This document shows, piece by piece, positions 1 through 8,888 of a DNA stretch of 64,000 nucleotides (its first letter is position 1; each line of letters starts with the position of its first letter). The stretch comes from Scandinavium hiltneri. Its GTDB lineage: Bacteria; Pseudomonadota; Gammaproteobacteria; Enterobacterales; Enterobacteriaceae. A program made the position numbers and the translations under genes. The DNA is taken from positions 186,001 to 250,000 of the forward strand of contig NZ_JALIGE010000075.1 of the NCBI RefSeq assembly GCF_024764835.1, written 5' to 3'. Below the pieces are notes generated by a model. That model had not been told where the DNA came from and did not search any database. It saw nothing but the letters and a program-made list of their open reading frames with translations.

Positions 1-402
1 GAACATTTGTTGCCGCTGGCGCAGGGCATTACGCCAAACGTGTTCGAGCTTGGCGTGCTGAGCGGCAAACCGTGCGAGACGCTGGACGAGGCGATTGCCG
101 CAGCAAAAAGCCTGCTGTCTGAGACGCTGAAATGGGTGGCCATTACCAGCGCACCGGTTGCGGACGATAATGACATTCACGTGGTGCTGGTGATAGCAGA
201 CAGCGTGGATATCAGTGGCTGGCCCCGCGTGGCGACTGATTTGAAAGGAACGGGCGATTTGTTCTGCTCGGAGTTAATCAGCGCGGTAGTGCAGGGGAAA
301 ACGTTGCAGGAGGCCGTGCATTTAGCGGGAAGTCGTGTCGTTGAGGTGATGGCTTACACCCTCGAGAAAGGGTATGACGAACTGATTCTTCCGCCGCGAT
401 AA
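1..402 (+). CDS. pdxK: Pyridoxal/pyridoxine/pyridoxamine kinase, C-terminal part (5' end outside window)
   Basis: The reading frame is open from the first base and ends at TAA 400-402, so only about the last 133 residues are present. The sequence matches the C-terminal half of PdxK, the ribokinase-fold vitamin B6 kinase that phosphorylates pyridoxal, pyridoxine and pyridoxamine with ATP. The stretch GTGDLFCSELISA carries the GTGD anion-hole and catalytic aspartate motif of this family. The gene converges on crr across a shared hairpin, exactly the arrangement pdxK has beside ptsHI-crr in E. coli. PdxY is the main alternative, but the neighbourhood favours PdxK. Confidence 0.9.
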   Translation, partial: EHLLPLAQGITPNVFELGVLSGKPCETLDEAIAAAKSLLSETLKWVAITSAPVADDNDIHVVLVIADSVDISGWPRVATDLKGTGDLFCSELISAVVQGKTLQEAVHLAGSRVVEVMAYTLEKGYDELILPPR

Positions 403-419
403 CCCTCAACGACAGAAAC

Positions 420-447
420 AAAAATGGCGCCCGAAGGCGCCATTTTT
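420..447. terminator. Bidirectional terminator between pdxK and crr
   Basis: A perfect inverted repeat with a 12-bp stem (420-431 with 436-447) and a CGAA tetraloop. The GGCGCC core is flanked by A-run and T-run, so it can stop both the pdxK transcript (plus) and the ptsHI-crr transcript (minus). Confidence 0.85.
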
Positions 448-465
448 CTATCCATGCGGCATCAA

Positions 466-975
466 TTATTTTTTGATGCGGATAACCGGAGTTTCACCCA
501 CGGTCACGCTACCGGACAGTTTGATAAGCTCTTTGATCTCGTCCATGTTGGAGATAACAACCGGAGTCAGGGTAGACTTAGCTTTCTCTTCCAGCAGTGC
601 CAGATCGAACTCGATAACCGGATCGCCAACTTTGACACGCTGGCCTTCTTCCGCGATACGTTTGAAACCTTCGCCTTTCAGTTCAACGGTATCAATACCG
701 AAGTGAACGAACAGCTCAATGCCACTGTCGGACTCGATTGAGAACGCGTGGTTGGTTTCAAAGATTTTACCGATAGTACCATCAACCGGCGCAACCATTT
801 TGTTGCCGGTCGGTTTGATAGCAATGCCATCGCCCACGATTTTCTCAGCAAAAACAACATCCGGCACGTCTTCGATGTTGACGATCTCGCCAGAGAGCGG
901 GGCAACAATCTCAATAGTTCCGGTGTCTTTCTTATCATCAGAAACCAGAGATTTCAGTTTATCGAACAAACCCAT
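466..975 (-). CDS. crr: PTS glucose-specific EIIA component (EIIA-Glc)
   Basis: 169 residues, the normal length. EIIA-Glc takes a phosphoryl group from HPr and passes it to EIICB-Glc. Its phosphorylation state controls adenylate cyclase (activation) and the non-PTS permeases and glycerol kinase (inducer exclusion). The accepting histidine is His91 in ELFVHFG and the supporting histidine is His76 in TNHAFSI. The N-terminal amphipathic segment MGLFDKLKSLV, which helps membrane association, is intact. It is the last gene of ptsH-ptsI-crr, 40 bp after ptsI. In E. coli crr also has internal promoters inside ptsI; I did not try to locate them here. Confidence 0.97.
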   Translation of the reverse strand: MGLFDKLKSLVSDDKKDTGTIEIVAPLSGEIVNIEDVPDVVFAEKIVGDGIAIKPTGNKMVAPVDGTIGKIFETNHAFSIESDSGIELFVHFGIDTVELKGEGFKRIAEEGQRVKVGDPVIEFDLALLEEKAKSTLTPVVISNMDEIKELIKLSGSVTVGETPVIRIKK

Positions 976-1015
976 GATCTTCTCCTAAGCAGTAATTTGG
1001 GCCGCATCTCGTGGA

Positions 1016-2743
1016 TTAGCAGATTGTTTTTTCTTCAATGAACTTGTTAACCAGCGTCATTAACTCGTCCGTTGTCGGTTGAGCAAGAGCCTGCTCTGCT
1101 AAAACCTTCGCATCTTCGAAGTTCGTGTTACGGATAATCTTCTTAATGCGCGGGATGGAAATGGCGCTCATAGAGAATTCGTCCAGACCCATACCCAGCA
1201 ACAGAAGTGTAGCACGTTCATCGCCCGCAAGCTCACCACACATGCCAGTCCACTTGCCTTCAGCATGAGAAGCATCAATAACTTGCTTGATAAGCGTCAG
1301 GACAGAAGGAGACATTGGCTGGTAGAGATGCGAAATCATATCATTACCACGGTCAACCGCCAGGGTGTACTGCGTTAAATCATTGGTTCCGATACTAAAG
1401 AAATCAACTTCTTTGGCCAGATGACGGGCAATGGTCGCGGCCGCAGGTGTTTCCACCATCACGCCAACTTCGATTGTTTCGTCAAATGCCTTACCTTCGT
1501 CACGCAGTTCCTGTTTGAAGATTTCGATCTCTTTGTTCAGTGCACGCACTTCTTCAACAGAGATGATCATCGGGAACATGATGCGCAGTTTACCGAAAGC
1601 GGAAGCACGCAGGATGGCACGAAGCTGGTCACGCAGGATCTCTTTACGATCCATAGCGATACGGATTGCACGCCAGCCCAGGAACGGGTTCTCTTCTTTC
1701 GGGAAGTTCATGTACGGCAGCTCTTTGTCGCCGCCGATGTCCATGGTGCGGACGATGACCGCCTGAGAGCCACAGGCTTCAGCAACGGCTTTATACGCAG
1801 CGAACTGTTCTTCTTCAGTTGGCAGCGAGTCACGGTCCATGAACAGGAATTCTGTACGATACAGGCCGACACCTTCAGCGCCATTGCGCTCTGCACCGTC
1901 GACATCACGAACGGTACCGATGTTGGCACAGACTTCAACCTGGTGGCCATCGAGAGTGATCGCTGGCAGGTCTTTCAGTTTTGCCAGTTCAGCTTTCTCT
2001 TCAGCAACCTGAGTCTGAATCTTACGCAGCGCTTCGATCTCGTCGTTAGTCGGGTTAACGTAAACTTTGTTGTTAACCGCATCGAGGATCAGATAGTCGC
2101 CGGTTTTCACGTCAGTGGTGACGCTGCCGGTGCCCACGATCGCTGGCAATTCAAGGGAACGCGCCATGATTGAGGTGTGGGAAGTACGGCCACCGATATC
2201 GGTGATGAAACCCAGCACCTTGTTCAGGTTCAGCTGTGCGGTTTCAGAAGGCGTCAGATCTTTCGCGACCAGGATAACTTCGTCCTGAATAGCGCTTAAA
2301 TCGATAATTGCCAGACCGAGGATGTTGCGCATCAGGCGCTTACCGATGTCACGTACGTCTGCCGCACGTTCTTTCAGGTATTCATCATCGAGCTCTTCCA
2401 GAGCAGTCGCCTGACCTTCGATAATCTCATGCGCTGCTGCATCAGCAGTCATGTGCTTATCTTTAATCAGGGCTATGATTTCCTGCTCCAGCTCCTCATC
2501 TTCCAGCAACATAATGTGGCCTTCGAAGATGGCTTCTTTTTCTTCGCCGAACGTTTCGCCAGCCTTCGTTTTAATCGCTTCCAGCTGCGCGGACGCCTTA
2601 GCGCGACCACTCAGAAAGCGTTCAACTTCCTGGTCGACGCTATCAGCAGAAATTTTCTTCCGGTCGATGACAATTTCATCTTCTTTCAACAACAATGCTT
2701 TGCCGAAAGCGATACCCGGGGATGCTAAAATGCCTGAAATCAT
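1016..2743 (-). CDS. ptsI: Phosphoenolpyruvate-protein phosphotransferase (PTS enzyme I)
   Basis: 575 residues, full length. Enzyme I autophosphorylates with phosphoenolpyruvate and passes the phosphate to HPr, the first step of all PTS sugar uptake; it is cytoplasmic. The N-terminal HPr-binding and phosphohistidine domain contains active His189 in GGRTSHTSIMARS. The C-terminal TIM-barrel PEP-binding domain shows GLYRTEFLFMDR, the metal-ligand region VGVMVETPAA and SIGTNDLTQY, and the conserved cysteine segment TGMCGELAGD. It starts 44 bp after the end of ptsH and is followed by crr, the standard operon. Confidence 0.98.
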   Translation of the reverse strand: MISGILASPGIAFGKALLLKEDEIVIDRKKISADSVDQEVERFLSGRAKASAQLEAIKTKAGETFGEEKEAIFEGHIMLLEDEELEQEIIALIKDKHMTADAAAHEIIEGQATALEELDDEYLKERAADVRDIGKRLMRNILGLAIIDLSAIQDEVILVAKDLTPSETAQLNLNKVLGFITDIGGRTSHTSIMARSLELPAIVGTGSVTTDVKTGDYLILDAVNNKVYVNPTNDEIEALRKIQTQVAEEKAELAKLKDLPAITLDGHQVEVCANIGTVRDVDGAERNGAEGVGLYRTEFLFMDRDSLPTEEEQFAAYKAVAEACGSQAVIVRTMDIGGDKELPYMNFPKEENPFLGWRAIRIAMDRKEILRDQLRAILRASAFGKLRIMFPMIISVEEVRALNKEIEIFKQELRDEGKAFDETIEVGVMVETPAAATIARHLAKEVDFFSIGTNDLTQYTLAVDRGNDMISHLYQPMSPSVLTLIKQVIDASHAEGKWTGMCGELAGDERATLLLLGMGLDEFSMSAISIPRIKKIIRNTNFEDAKVLAEQALAQPTTDELMTLVNKFIEEKTIC

Positions 2744-2787
2744 AACCCTACCTTACTTGTGACTGATTTTAAAAAGAACTCTTGAAC

Positions 2788-3045
2788 TTACTCGAGTTCA
2801 GCCATCAGCTTAACTAAATGCTCAACTGCTTTCTGCTCGTCTTCGCCTTCTGCAGAGAGGGTCACTACGGTGCCCTGGGTCAGACCCAAAGTCTGCAGTT
2901 TGAACAGGCTTTTAGCGCTAGCGCTTTTGCCGTTGGAGGTCACGGTGATCTCAGAAGCGAAGCCTTTAGCTTCTTTAACAAACTGAGCGGCAGGGCGAGT
3001 GTGCAGACCGTTCGGAGCGGTAATGGTAACTTCTTGCTGGAACAT
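2788..3045 (-). CDS. ptsH: Phosphocarrier protein HPr
   Basis: 85 residues, identical in length to E. coli HPr. It shuttles phosphate from enzyme I to the sugar-specific EIIA proteins. The phosphorylated residue is His15 in NGLHTRPAA; Ser46 lies in KSLFKLQTL. It is the first gene of the ptsH-ptsI-crr operon and is preceded by a leader of more than 200 bp that carries a likely Cra site (separate entry). Confidence 0.98.
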   Translation of the reverse strand: MFQQEVTITAPNGLHTRPAAQFVKEAKGFASEITVTSNGKSASAKSLFKLQTLGLTQGTVVTLSAEGEDEQKAVEHLVKLMAELE

Positions 3046-3246
3046 TATATTTCCCCAACTTATAGGTTTAGTGTTGTGGAACTAAAGTCTAGCCTGGCGG
3101 CTACACTTTAGCCTGTATAGATTAGCGCCGGCGGATACGAAAGCGATACAGAAGGTCTGACGCAATCCTGGCAGGCACTTCTGGCCGGTGACATTTAGCT
3201 CGTCATTAAACATTATGCCGCGAAAGCAAGATTTGAACCAAATCAT

Positions 3247-3261
3247 AAAATCGATTCAGCA
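3247..3261 (-). promoter_or_regulatory. Candidate Cra (FruR) operator upstream of ptsH
   Basis: Read on the minus strand the site is TGCTGAATCGATTTT, which fits the Cra core TGAAWCGNT. It lies about 200 bp before ptsH, matching the known Cra control of the far pts promoter in E. coli. The rest of the ptsH-cysK gap (3046-3424) has no gene; a CATAAT -10-like element is present near 3212. Confidence 0.5.
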
Positions 3262-3374
3262 AGCGGAAATCCTGAATTGAATAATTTCGCGCATCAAAAT
3301 AATTGTGATGGTTAAATACCAGACCCGACGGGGGGAAGCAATGCCGGGCGAACCAAAAGTATGACCTGTGCCAC

Positions 3375-3402
3375 AAAAAAGCACCCTATCGGGTGCTTTT
3401 TT
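3375..3402 (-). terminator. Rho-independent terminator of cysK
   Basis: Stem GCACCC/GGGTGC (3381-3386 with 3391-3396), loop TATC, with a six-base A-run on one side and T-run on the other. It lies about 20 bp past the cysK stop codon, and the A-run becomes the U-tract of the cysK transcript. Confidence 0.85.
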
Positions 3403-3424
3403 CGTCATATTTTTACATTTGGCA

Positions 3425-4396
3425 TTACTGTTGCAATTCTTTTTCCGTAAAGAGATCTGCAAACAATGCGGTACTTAAATAACGCTCACCTGAGGACGGT
3501 AGGATAACCACAATGTTCTTATTGGTAAAGGTTTCATCTTCCTGCAGTTTCAGCGCTGCAGCGACCGCTGCACCTGAAGATATGCCTGCCAGAATGCCTT
3601 CTTCTTCCATCAGGCGACGTGCGGTAGAGATGGCTTCTTCGTTGGTGATGGTGACGACACGATCGATAAGTTTCAGATCAAGGTTACCCGGAATGAAGCC
3701 CGCGCCGATACCCTGAATTTTGTGCGGGCCTGGTTTGATCTCTTCGCCAGCCAGCGCCTGGGTGATAACCGGTGAGTCGGTCGGTTCAACCGCGACGCTA
3801 ATCAAGTCGGTTTTGCCTTTGGTGCCCTTGATGTAGCGCGTTACGCCGGTCAAGGTGCCGCCGGTGCCCACTCCCGAGATAAAGACATCGACCTGACCGT
3901 CGGTGTCTTCCCAGATTTCTGGGCCGGTCGTTTTCTCGTGGATTTCCGGGTTGGCCGGGTTGCTGAATTGCTGCAGCAACAGGAATTTTTCAGGATTGTC
4001 CGCCACAATTTCTTCGGCTTTCTGAATGGCACCTTTCATGCCTTTCGCGCCTTCGGTCAAAACCAGATTCGCGCCCAGCGCTTTCAGCAGCTTGCGACGT
4101 TCAACGCTCATGGTTTCTGGCATGGTCAGCGTCAGCTTGTAGCCACGCGCAGCGGCAACGTAAGCGAGTGCAATCCCGGTGTTACCGCTGGTCGGTTCAA
4201 CCAGTTCGATACCCGGTTTCAGTACGCCGCGTTTTTCGGCATCCCAAATCATGTTGGCCCCGATTCGGCATTTGACGCTGAAGCTTGGGTTGCGTGATTC
4301 CACCTTCGCGAGGATGCGTCCATTACCGATTCGGTTCAGTCGAACCAGCGGCGTATGACCGATTGTCAGCGAGTTATCTTCAAAAATCTTACTCAT
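3425..4396 (-). CDS. cysK: Cysteine synthase A (O-acetylserine sulfhydrylase A)
   Basis: 323 residues, full length. It makes L-cysteine from O-acetylserine and sulfide using pyridoxal phosphate, and forms the cysteine synthase complex with CysE. The PLP lysine is Lys42 in SFSVKCRIGANM; the substrate-binding loop EPTSGNTGIALA and the PLP-phosphate loop SGVGTGGTLTG are intact. The C-terminal part matches CysK rather than CysM. It follows cysZ in the same direction with a 172-bp gap, the E. coli arrangement, where both are under CysB control; I did not define a CysB box here. Confidence 0.97.
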   Translation of the reverse strand: MSKIFEDNSLTIGHTPLVRLNRIGNGRILAKVESRNPSFSVKCRIGANMIWDAEKRGVLKPGIELVEPTSGNTGIALAYVAAARGYKLTLTMPETMSVERRKLLKALGANLVLTEGAKGMKGAIQKAEEIVADNPEKFLLLQQFSNPANPEIHEKTTGPEIWEDTDGQVDVFISGVGTGGTLTGVTRYIKGTKGKTDLISVAVEPTDSPVITQALAGEEIKPGPHKIQGIGAGFIPGNLDLKLIDRVVTITNEEAISTARRLMEEEGILAGISSGAAVAAALKLQEDETFTNKNIVVILPSSGERYLSTALFADLFTEKELQQ

Positions 4397-4568
4397 AGCC
4401 CGTCCTTAACTGTATGAAATTTGGGAACGACACCAGCATACGCGGATGCTCATGATGCGGAAGGAAAGTTTTCGTATATCGATATGCTGATGTGAAATAA
4501 AGGTTATCAGTATGGAATAAGGGATGGCATTCGCCACCCCTTCATTTACTTTTATATACAGATGACAA

Positions 4569-5324
4569 TCACTTCCAGAGCGCGTGCTTGTCGCGATAGC
4601 AATCCACCCACATGGCGGTGGCCCCGCAAATGGCGACGGGCAGAATGACCAGGTTCAGCACCGGGATCATCGTGAACAGGCTGGTCAGCGCACCAAATTG
4701 CATATTGGTGACTTTGCGAGCGCGCAGGGCTTCACGCATCGTTTTGAACGGCACTTTGTGGTTATCGAAGGGATAATCGCAGTACTGAATGGCCATCATC
4801 CAGGCACTGAACAGGAACCACAGTACCGGCGCGACGGTCTGGCCAATACCCGGAATGAAGTACAGTACCAGCAGAATCAATGCCCGCGGTAAATACCACG
4901 CCAGTTTTTGCCATTCGCGCTTCATGATGCGCGGCACGTCTTTCATCACGCCCAGCACGCCGGTATCGGGCGGAGTGGCGCCCGTCAGCCGCGCTTCGAG
5001 CTGCTCAGCCAGCAGGCCGCTGAACGGGGCGGCAATCCAGTTAGTGATGGTTGAAAAGAAGTAGCCAAAAACCAGCAGAACGGAAAGCACCACAATCGGC
5101 CACAGCAAATAGCTCAGCCATTGCAGCCAGTCAGGTACATGGCCCATCAACGCCGGGATCCAGTTACCGAGTTCGCTAAACAGCCACCAGAACGCGCCGC
5201 CCATCAGCACGATATTCACCAGCAAAGGCAGAATCACGAAACGGCGAATGCCCGGCAGGGTGATCAGTTTCCAGCCCTGTGAAAAGTAGTAAACCCCACT
5301 ACGGGGTGCAGAGGTTGAAACCAT
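4569..5324 (-). CDS. cysZ: Sulfate permease CysZ
   Basis: 251 residues, full length. CysZ is an inner-membrane sulfate channel that feeds cysteine synthesis. Several hydrophobic segments are visible, for example ILPLLVNIVLMGGAFWWLF and WPIVVLSVLLVFGYFF, and the family stretch FNGLLAEQLE appears as FSGLLAEQLEARLTG. The C-terminus CDYPFDNHKVPF through WVDCYRDKHALW matches the E. coli protein closely. It lies upstream of cysK in the same direction and diverges from zipA across 230 bp. Confidence 0.96.
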   Translation of the reverse strand: MVSTSAPRSGVYYFSQGWKLITLPGIRRFVILPLLVNIVLMGGAFWWLFSELGNWIPALMGHVPDWLQWLSYLLWPIVVLSVLLVFGYFFSTITNWIAAPFSGLLAEQLEARLTGATPPDTGVLGVMKDVPRIMKREWQKLAWYLPRALILLVLYFIPGIGQTVAPVLWFLFSAWMMAIQYCDYPFDNHKVPFKTMREALRARKVTNMQFGALTSLFTMIPVLNLVILPVAICGATAMWVDCYRDKHALWK

Positions 5325-5554
5325 GGTCAGGTGATACTCCTTTTAGAAAAGTCCTGGTCATTGCGCGCCTATATTATCGGCTTGCCAGACGATATCCAGT
5401 TAGGAAATGTTCGAAAAAACAGCAAAAAGCACGATTTGGTTCATCTTTATGCTCCGAATTCCTGGTACGCACTTGCACTTGAGGTAATGGGCAAATACTC
5501 TTAGTGAGTAAATGTTTGCCGTGGTGGCAAGGTGTTAGAACAACAGAGAATATA

Positions 5555-6583
5555 ATGATGCAGGATTTGCGTCTGATATTAATCATTGTTGGCGCGATCG
5601 CCATAATTGCATTGCTGGTTCACGGTTTCTGGACCAGTCGCAAAGAACGTTCTTCGATGTTCCGCGATCGCCCAATGAAACGCATGAAATCGCGTAACGA
5701 CGATGAGTCGGACGACGACAGCTTCGATGACGAGGTTGAAGGCGTAGGTGAAGTTCGTGTTCACCGGGTGAACCCTGCCCAAAACGTACACGCCGGTGAG
5801 CAAGACGCTAACCGCCAGGCGCCGCAGCATCAGTACCAGCCGCCTTACGAGCGTCAGGTACCGCAGCAGCCCATTCGCCAGGAAGAGCCGGTACGTCAGC
5901 CACCTCAGCCGCAGCAACAGCCTGTGCGTCAACAGCCGCCGGTTCATCAGGCCCCGGAACAGCATCAGCCTGTTCAACAGCCTGTTGCCCCGCAGCAGCC
6001 CGTTGTGCCTCAGTATCAGCAGCCGGAGCAGCCTCAGGCGCCACAGCAGCCTGTACCACAGCCGCATGCCCATCAGTCTGCGTCGGTAGAGCAGCCTGTT
6101 GCTCAGCAGCCAATTGCTCAGCCTGAGCCTGTTGCAGAGCCGCAGCCGGTGAAACAGGAGCGCAAGGAGACGGTTATCGCCTTGAGCGTTGCCGCGCATC
6201 AAGGGTCGCATATCAATGGTGAACTGCTGCGTAACAGCGTTGAGCAGACCGGTTTCGTCTTCGGCGACATGAATATTTACCATCGCCATCTGAATCCTGG
6301 CGGCGGTGGCCCGGCGCTGTTCAGCCTCGCGAACATGGTGAAGCCGGGGACATTCGACCCGGAAAACATGGTCGACATGCAAACGCCTGGCGTGGCCATC
6401 TTCATGCAGGTGCCGTCTTACGGTGACGAGCTACAAAACTTCAAGTTGATGCTGCAATCTGCGCAGTACATCGCGGATGAAGTCGGTGGTGTGGTGCTGG
6501 ACGATCAGCGCCGAATGATCACCCCGCAGAAGGTGCGTGAGTATCAGGATCGTATCCGCGAAGTGAAAGACGCCAACGCATAA
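5555..6583 (+). CDS. zipA: Cell division protein ZipA
   Basis: 342 residues with the start at MMQDLRLILI. An in-frame ATG 51 bp upstream lacks family similarity ahead of the membrane helix, so I use the internal start. ZipA anchors FtsZ polymers to the inner membrane at the septum. It shows one N-terminal membrane segment (residues 6-25), a charged stretch rich in Arg/Lys then Asp/Glu, a long Pro/Gln-rich linker (about residues 85-205), and the C-terminal FtsZ-binding domain beginning near ETVIALSVAAHQG. The domain's hydrophobic groove segment NFKLMLQSAQYIADE is intact. The linker is repetitive (QQPV-type units) and differs from E. coli, as is usual. It lies upstream of ligA. Confidence 0.95.
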   Translation: MMQDLRLILIIVGAIAIIALLVHGFWTSRKERSSMFRDRPMKRMKSRNDDESDDDSFDDEVEGVGEVRVHRVNPAQNVHAGEQDANRQAPQHQYQPPYERQVPQQPIRQEEPVRQPPQPQQQPVRQQPPVHQAPEQHQPVQQPVAPQQPVVPQYQQPEQPQAPQQPVPQPHAHQSASVEQPVAQQPIAQPEPVAEPQPVKQERKETVIALSVAAHQGSHINGELLRNSVEQTGFVFGDMNIYHRHLNPGGGGPALFSLANMVKPGTFDPENMVDMQTPGVAIFMQVPSYGDELQNFKLMLQSAQYIADEVGGVVLDDQRRMITPQKVREYQDRIREVKDANA

Positions 6584-6610
6584 ACGCCCGGCGTATCACA
6601 CCCCTTCCTG

Positions 6611-6635
6611 AACCCCCGCCTGTCGGGGGTTTTTT
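6611..6635 (+). terminator. Terminator after zipA
   Basis: Stem ACCCCCG/CGGGGGT (6612-6618 with 6624-6630), 5-base loop, then a run of T. It sits 28 bp after the zipA stop and just before ligA, so ligA probably has its own promoter or relies on read-through. Confidence 0.8.
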
Positions 6636-6652
6636 ATCATTGATGGTGGGAT

Positions 6653-8668
6653 ATGGAACCAATCGAACAACAATTGACTGAACTGCGAACCACGCTTCGC
6701 CATCACGAATACCTCTATCACGTAATGGATGCGCCGGAAGTGCCGGACGCCGAATACGACCGCCTGATGCGCGAACTGCGCGAGCTGGAACAGCAACACC
6801 CTGAGCTGATTACCTCTGATTCGCCAACGCAGCGCGTAGGCGCCGCGCCGCTGACTTCGTTCAGCCAGATTCGCCATGAAGTGCCGATGCTGTCGCTGGA
6901 TAACGTCTTCGACGAAGAGAGTTTTGTCGCCTTTAACAAGCGCGTGCAGGACCGACTGAAAAGCACCGATGCGCTGACCTACTGCTGTGAACTGAAGCTT
7001 GATGGCCTTGCCGTCAGTATCCTGTATGAAAACGGCGTACTGATTCAGGCGGCAACGCGCGGCGACGGTACCACCGGCGAAGATATTACTGCCAACGTGC
7101 GCACCATCCGTGCGATTCCGCTGAAGCTGCGTGGCGACAATATTCCTGCGCGTCTGGAAGTGCGCGGCGAAGTGTTCCTGCCGCAGGCGGGCTTCGAGAA
7201 AATCAACGAAGACGCGCGTCGTACCGGCGGCAAACTGTTTGCTAACCCGCGTAATGCGGCGGCAGGTTCACTGCGTCAGCTTGATCCGCGCGTCACCGCG
7301 AAGCGACCGCTTACTTTCTTCTGCTACGGTGTAGGAGTGCTGGAAGGCGGCGAACTGCCGGGCAGTCATCTTGGCCGTTTGCAGCAGTTTAAATCCTGGG
7401 GCCTGCCGGTCAGCAACCGCGTGAAGTTGTGCAGTTCTCCTGAGGAAGTGCTCGCTTACTACCACAAGGTAGAAGAAGACCGCCCAACGCTCGGGTTTGA
7501 TATCGACGGCGTGGTTATTAAGGTTGATTCGCTGGAGCTTCAGGAACAGCTGGGCTTTGTGGCGCGTGCGCCGCGCTGGGCTGTGGCGTTTAAATTCCCC
7601 GCGCAGGAACAAATGACCTTTGTGCGCGATGTGGAATTCCAGGTCGGGCGCACCGGAGCCATTACGCCCGTGGCGCGTCTGGAGCCGGTGCAGGTCGCTG
7701 GCGTACTGGTGAGTAACGCCACGCTGCATAACGCCGATGAAATTGAACGTCTGGGCCTGCGTATTGGCGATAAGGTGGTTATCCGCCGCGCCGGGGATGT
7801 CATTCCGCAGGTGGTAAACGTGGTGCTGTCAGAGCGCCCGGATGATACGCGTGTCGTGGAGTTTCCTGCACATTGTCCTGTTTGCGGGTCTGACGTCGAG
7901 CGCGTGGAAGGTGAAGTCGTTACCCGCTGCACCGGTGGTTTGATTTGCGGGGCGCAGCGCAAAGAAGCATTGAAGCACTTTGTTTCGCGTCGGGCGCTGG
8001 ATGTTGACGGCATGGGGGACAAAATTATCGATCAACTGGTCGAGAAAGAGTACGTCCATACGCCGGCGGATCTGTTCCGTTTGACCGCAGGCAAGCTAAC
8101 CGGACTCGATCGCATGGGGCCTAAATCGGCGCAGAACGTGGTCAGCGCGCTGGAAAAATCGAAAGAAACGACTTTCGCGCGTTTCCTGTATGCGCTCGGT
8201 ATCCGTGAAGTGGGTGAAGCGACAGCCGCAGGTCTGGCGGCGCATTTCGGCACACTGGAGGCACTGATTTCGGCCTCCATTGAGGATCTGCAAAAGGTGC
8301 AGGACGTCGGGATTGTCGTCGCTACCCATGTGTTCAACTTCTTTGCCGAAGAGAGTAACCGCGACGTTATCCAACAGCTTCAGGCAGAAGGTGTTCACTG
8401 GCCTGCGCCAGTGGTCATCAATGCCGAAGAGATTGATAGCCCGTTCGCCGGGAAAACCGTGGTACTGACTGGTAGCCTGAGTCAGATGTCACGTGACGAT
8501 GCCAAAGCGCGTCTGGTTGAACTCGGGGCGAAAGTGGCGGGCAGCGTATCGAAGAAAACCGATTTGGTGATTGCCGGTGAGGCCGCGGGCTCGAAGCTTG
8601 TGAAGGCACAAGAGCTTGGCATTGACGTTATCGACGAAGCGGAAATGCTGCGCCTGTTAGGAGTGTAA
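6653..8668 (+). CDS. ligA: NAD-dependent DNA ligase LigA
   Basis: 671 residues, full length. It seals nicks during replication and repair with NAD+ as the adenylate donor. Domain order: Ia NAD-binding region (YDxLMREL motif at residues 35-42), adenylation domain with catalytic Lys115 in ELKLDGLAV, OB fold, four-cysteine zinc finger (CPVC ... CTGGLIC, about residues 408-432), helix-hairpin-helix region, and C-terminal BRCT domain (from about residue 593, FAGKTVVLTGSL). All elements are intact. The ypeB gene follows after one base. Confidence 0.98.
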   Translation: MEPIEQQLTELRTTLRHHEYLYHVMDAPEVPDAEYDRLMRELRELEQQHPELITSDSPTQRVGAAPLTSFSQIRHEVPMLSLDNVFDEESFVAFNKRVQDRLKSTDALTYCCELKLDGLAVSILYENGVLIQAATRGDGTTGEDITANVRTIRAIPLKLRGDNIPARLEVRGEVFLPQAGFEKINEDARRTGGKLFANPRNAAAGSLRQLDPRVTAKRPLTFFCYGVGVLEGGELPGSHLGRLQQFKSWGLPVSNRVKLCSSPEEVLAYYHKVEEDRPTLGFDIDGVVIKVDSLELQEQLGFVARAPRWAVAFKFPAQEQMTFVRDVEFQVGRTGAITPVARLEPVQVAGVLVSNATLHNADEIERLGLRIGDKVVIRRAGDVIPQVVNVVLSERPDDTRVVEFPAHCPVCGSDVERVEGEVVTRCTGGLICGAQRKEALKHFVSRRALDVDGMGDKIIDQLVEKEYVHTPADLFRLTAGKLTGLDRMGPKSAQNVVSALEKSKETTFARFLYALGIREVGEATAAGLAAHFGTLEALISASIEDLQKVQDVGIVVATHVFNFFAEESNRDVIQQLQAEGVHWPAPVVINAEEIDSPFAGKTVVLTGSLSQMSRDDAKARLVELGAKVAGSVSKKTDLVIAGEAAGSKLVKAQELGIDVIDEAEMLRLLGV

Positions 8669-8669
8669 C

Positions 8670-8888
8670 GTGGAAAAAGAGCAGCTGATTGAAATCGCCA
8701 ACACCGAGATGCCTTTTGGTAAATACAAAGGCCGGATGCTGATTGATGTACCGGAGGAATATTTGCTGTGGTTTGCCCGTAAGGATGAATTTCCCGCCGG
8801 GCGGCTCGGGGAACTGATGGCCATCACGCTGCTGATTAAAACGGAGGGGCTGACCCATCTGGTTCAGCCCCTGAAGCGCAGCCGTTAA
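8670..8888 (+). CDS. ypeB: YpeB, DUF3820 family protein of unknown function
   Basis: 72 residues, matching the small protein YpeB that follows ligA in E. coli. It starts with GTG one base after the ligA stop. The ribosome site AGGAG (8659-8663) lies inside the last ligA codons, so translation is probably coupled. The family core MPFGKYKGRMLIDVPEEYL is present. Function is unknown; the tight linkage to ligA is conserved, which suggests but does not prove a shared role. Confidence 0.92.
   Translation: MEKEQLIEIANTEMPFGKYKGRMLIDVPEEYLLWFARKDEFPAGRLGELMAITLLIKTEGLTHLVQPLKRSR

Noticed and set aside
5579..6382. 267-codon Leu/Arg-rich frame opposite zipA
   Set aside because: It arises from the Pro/Gln repeat linker of zipA read backwards.
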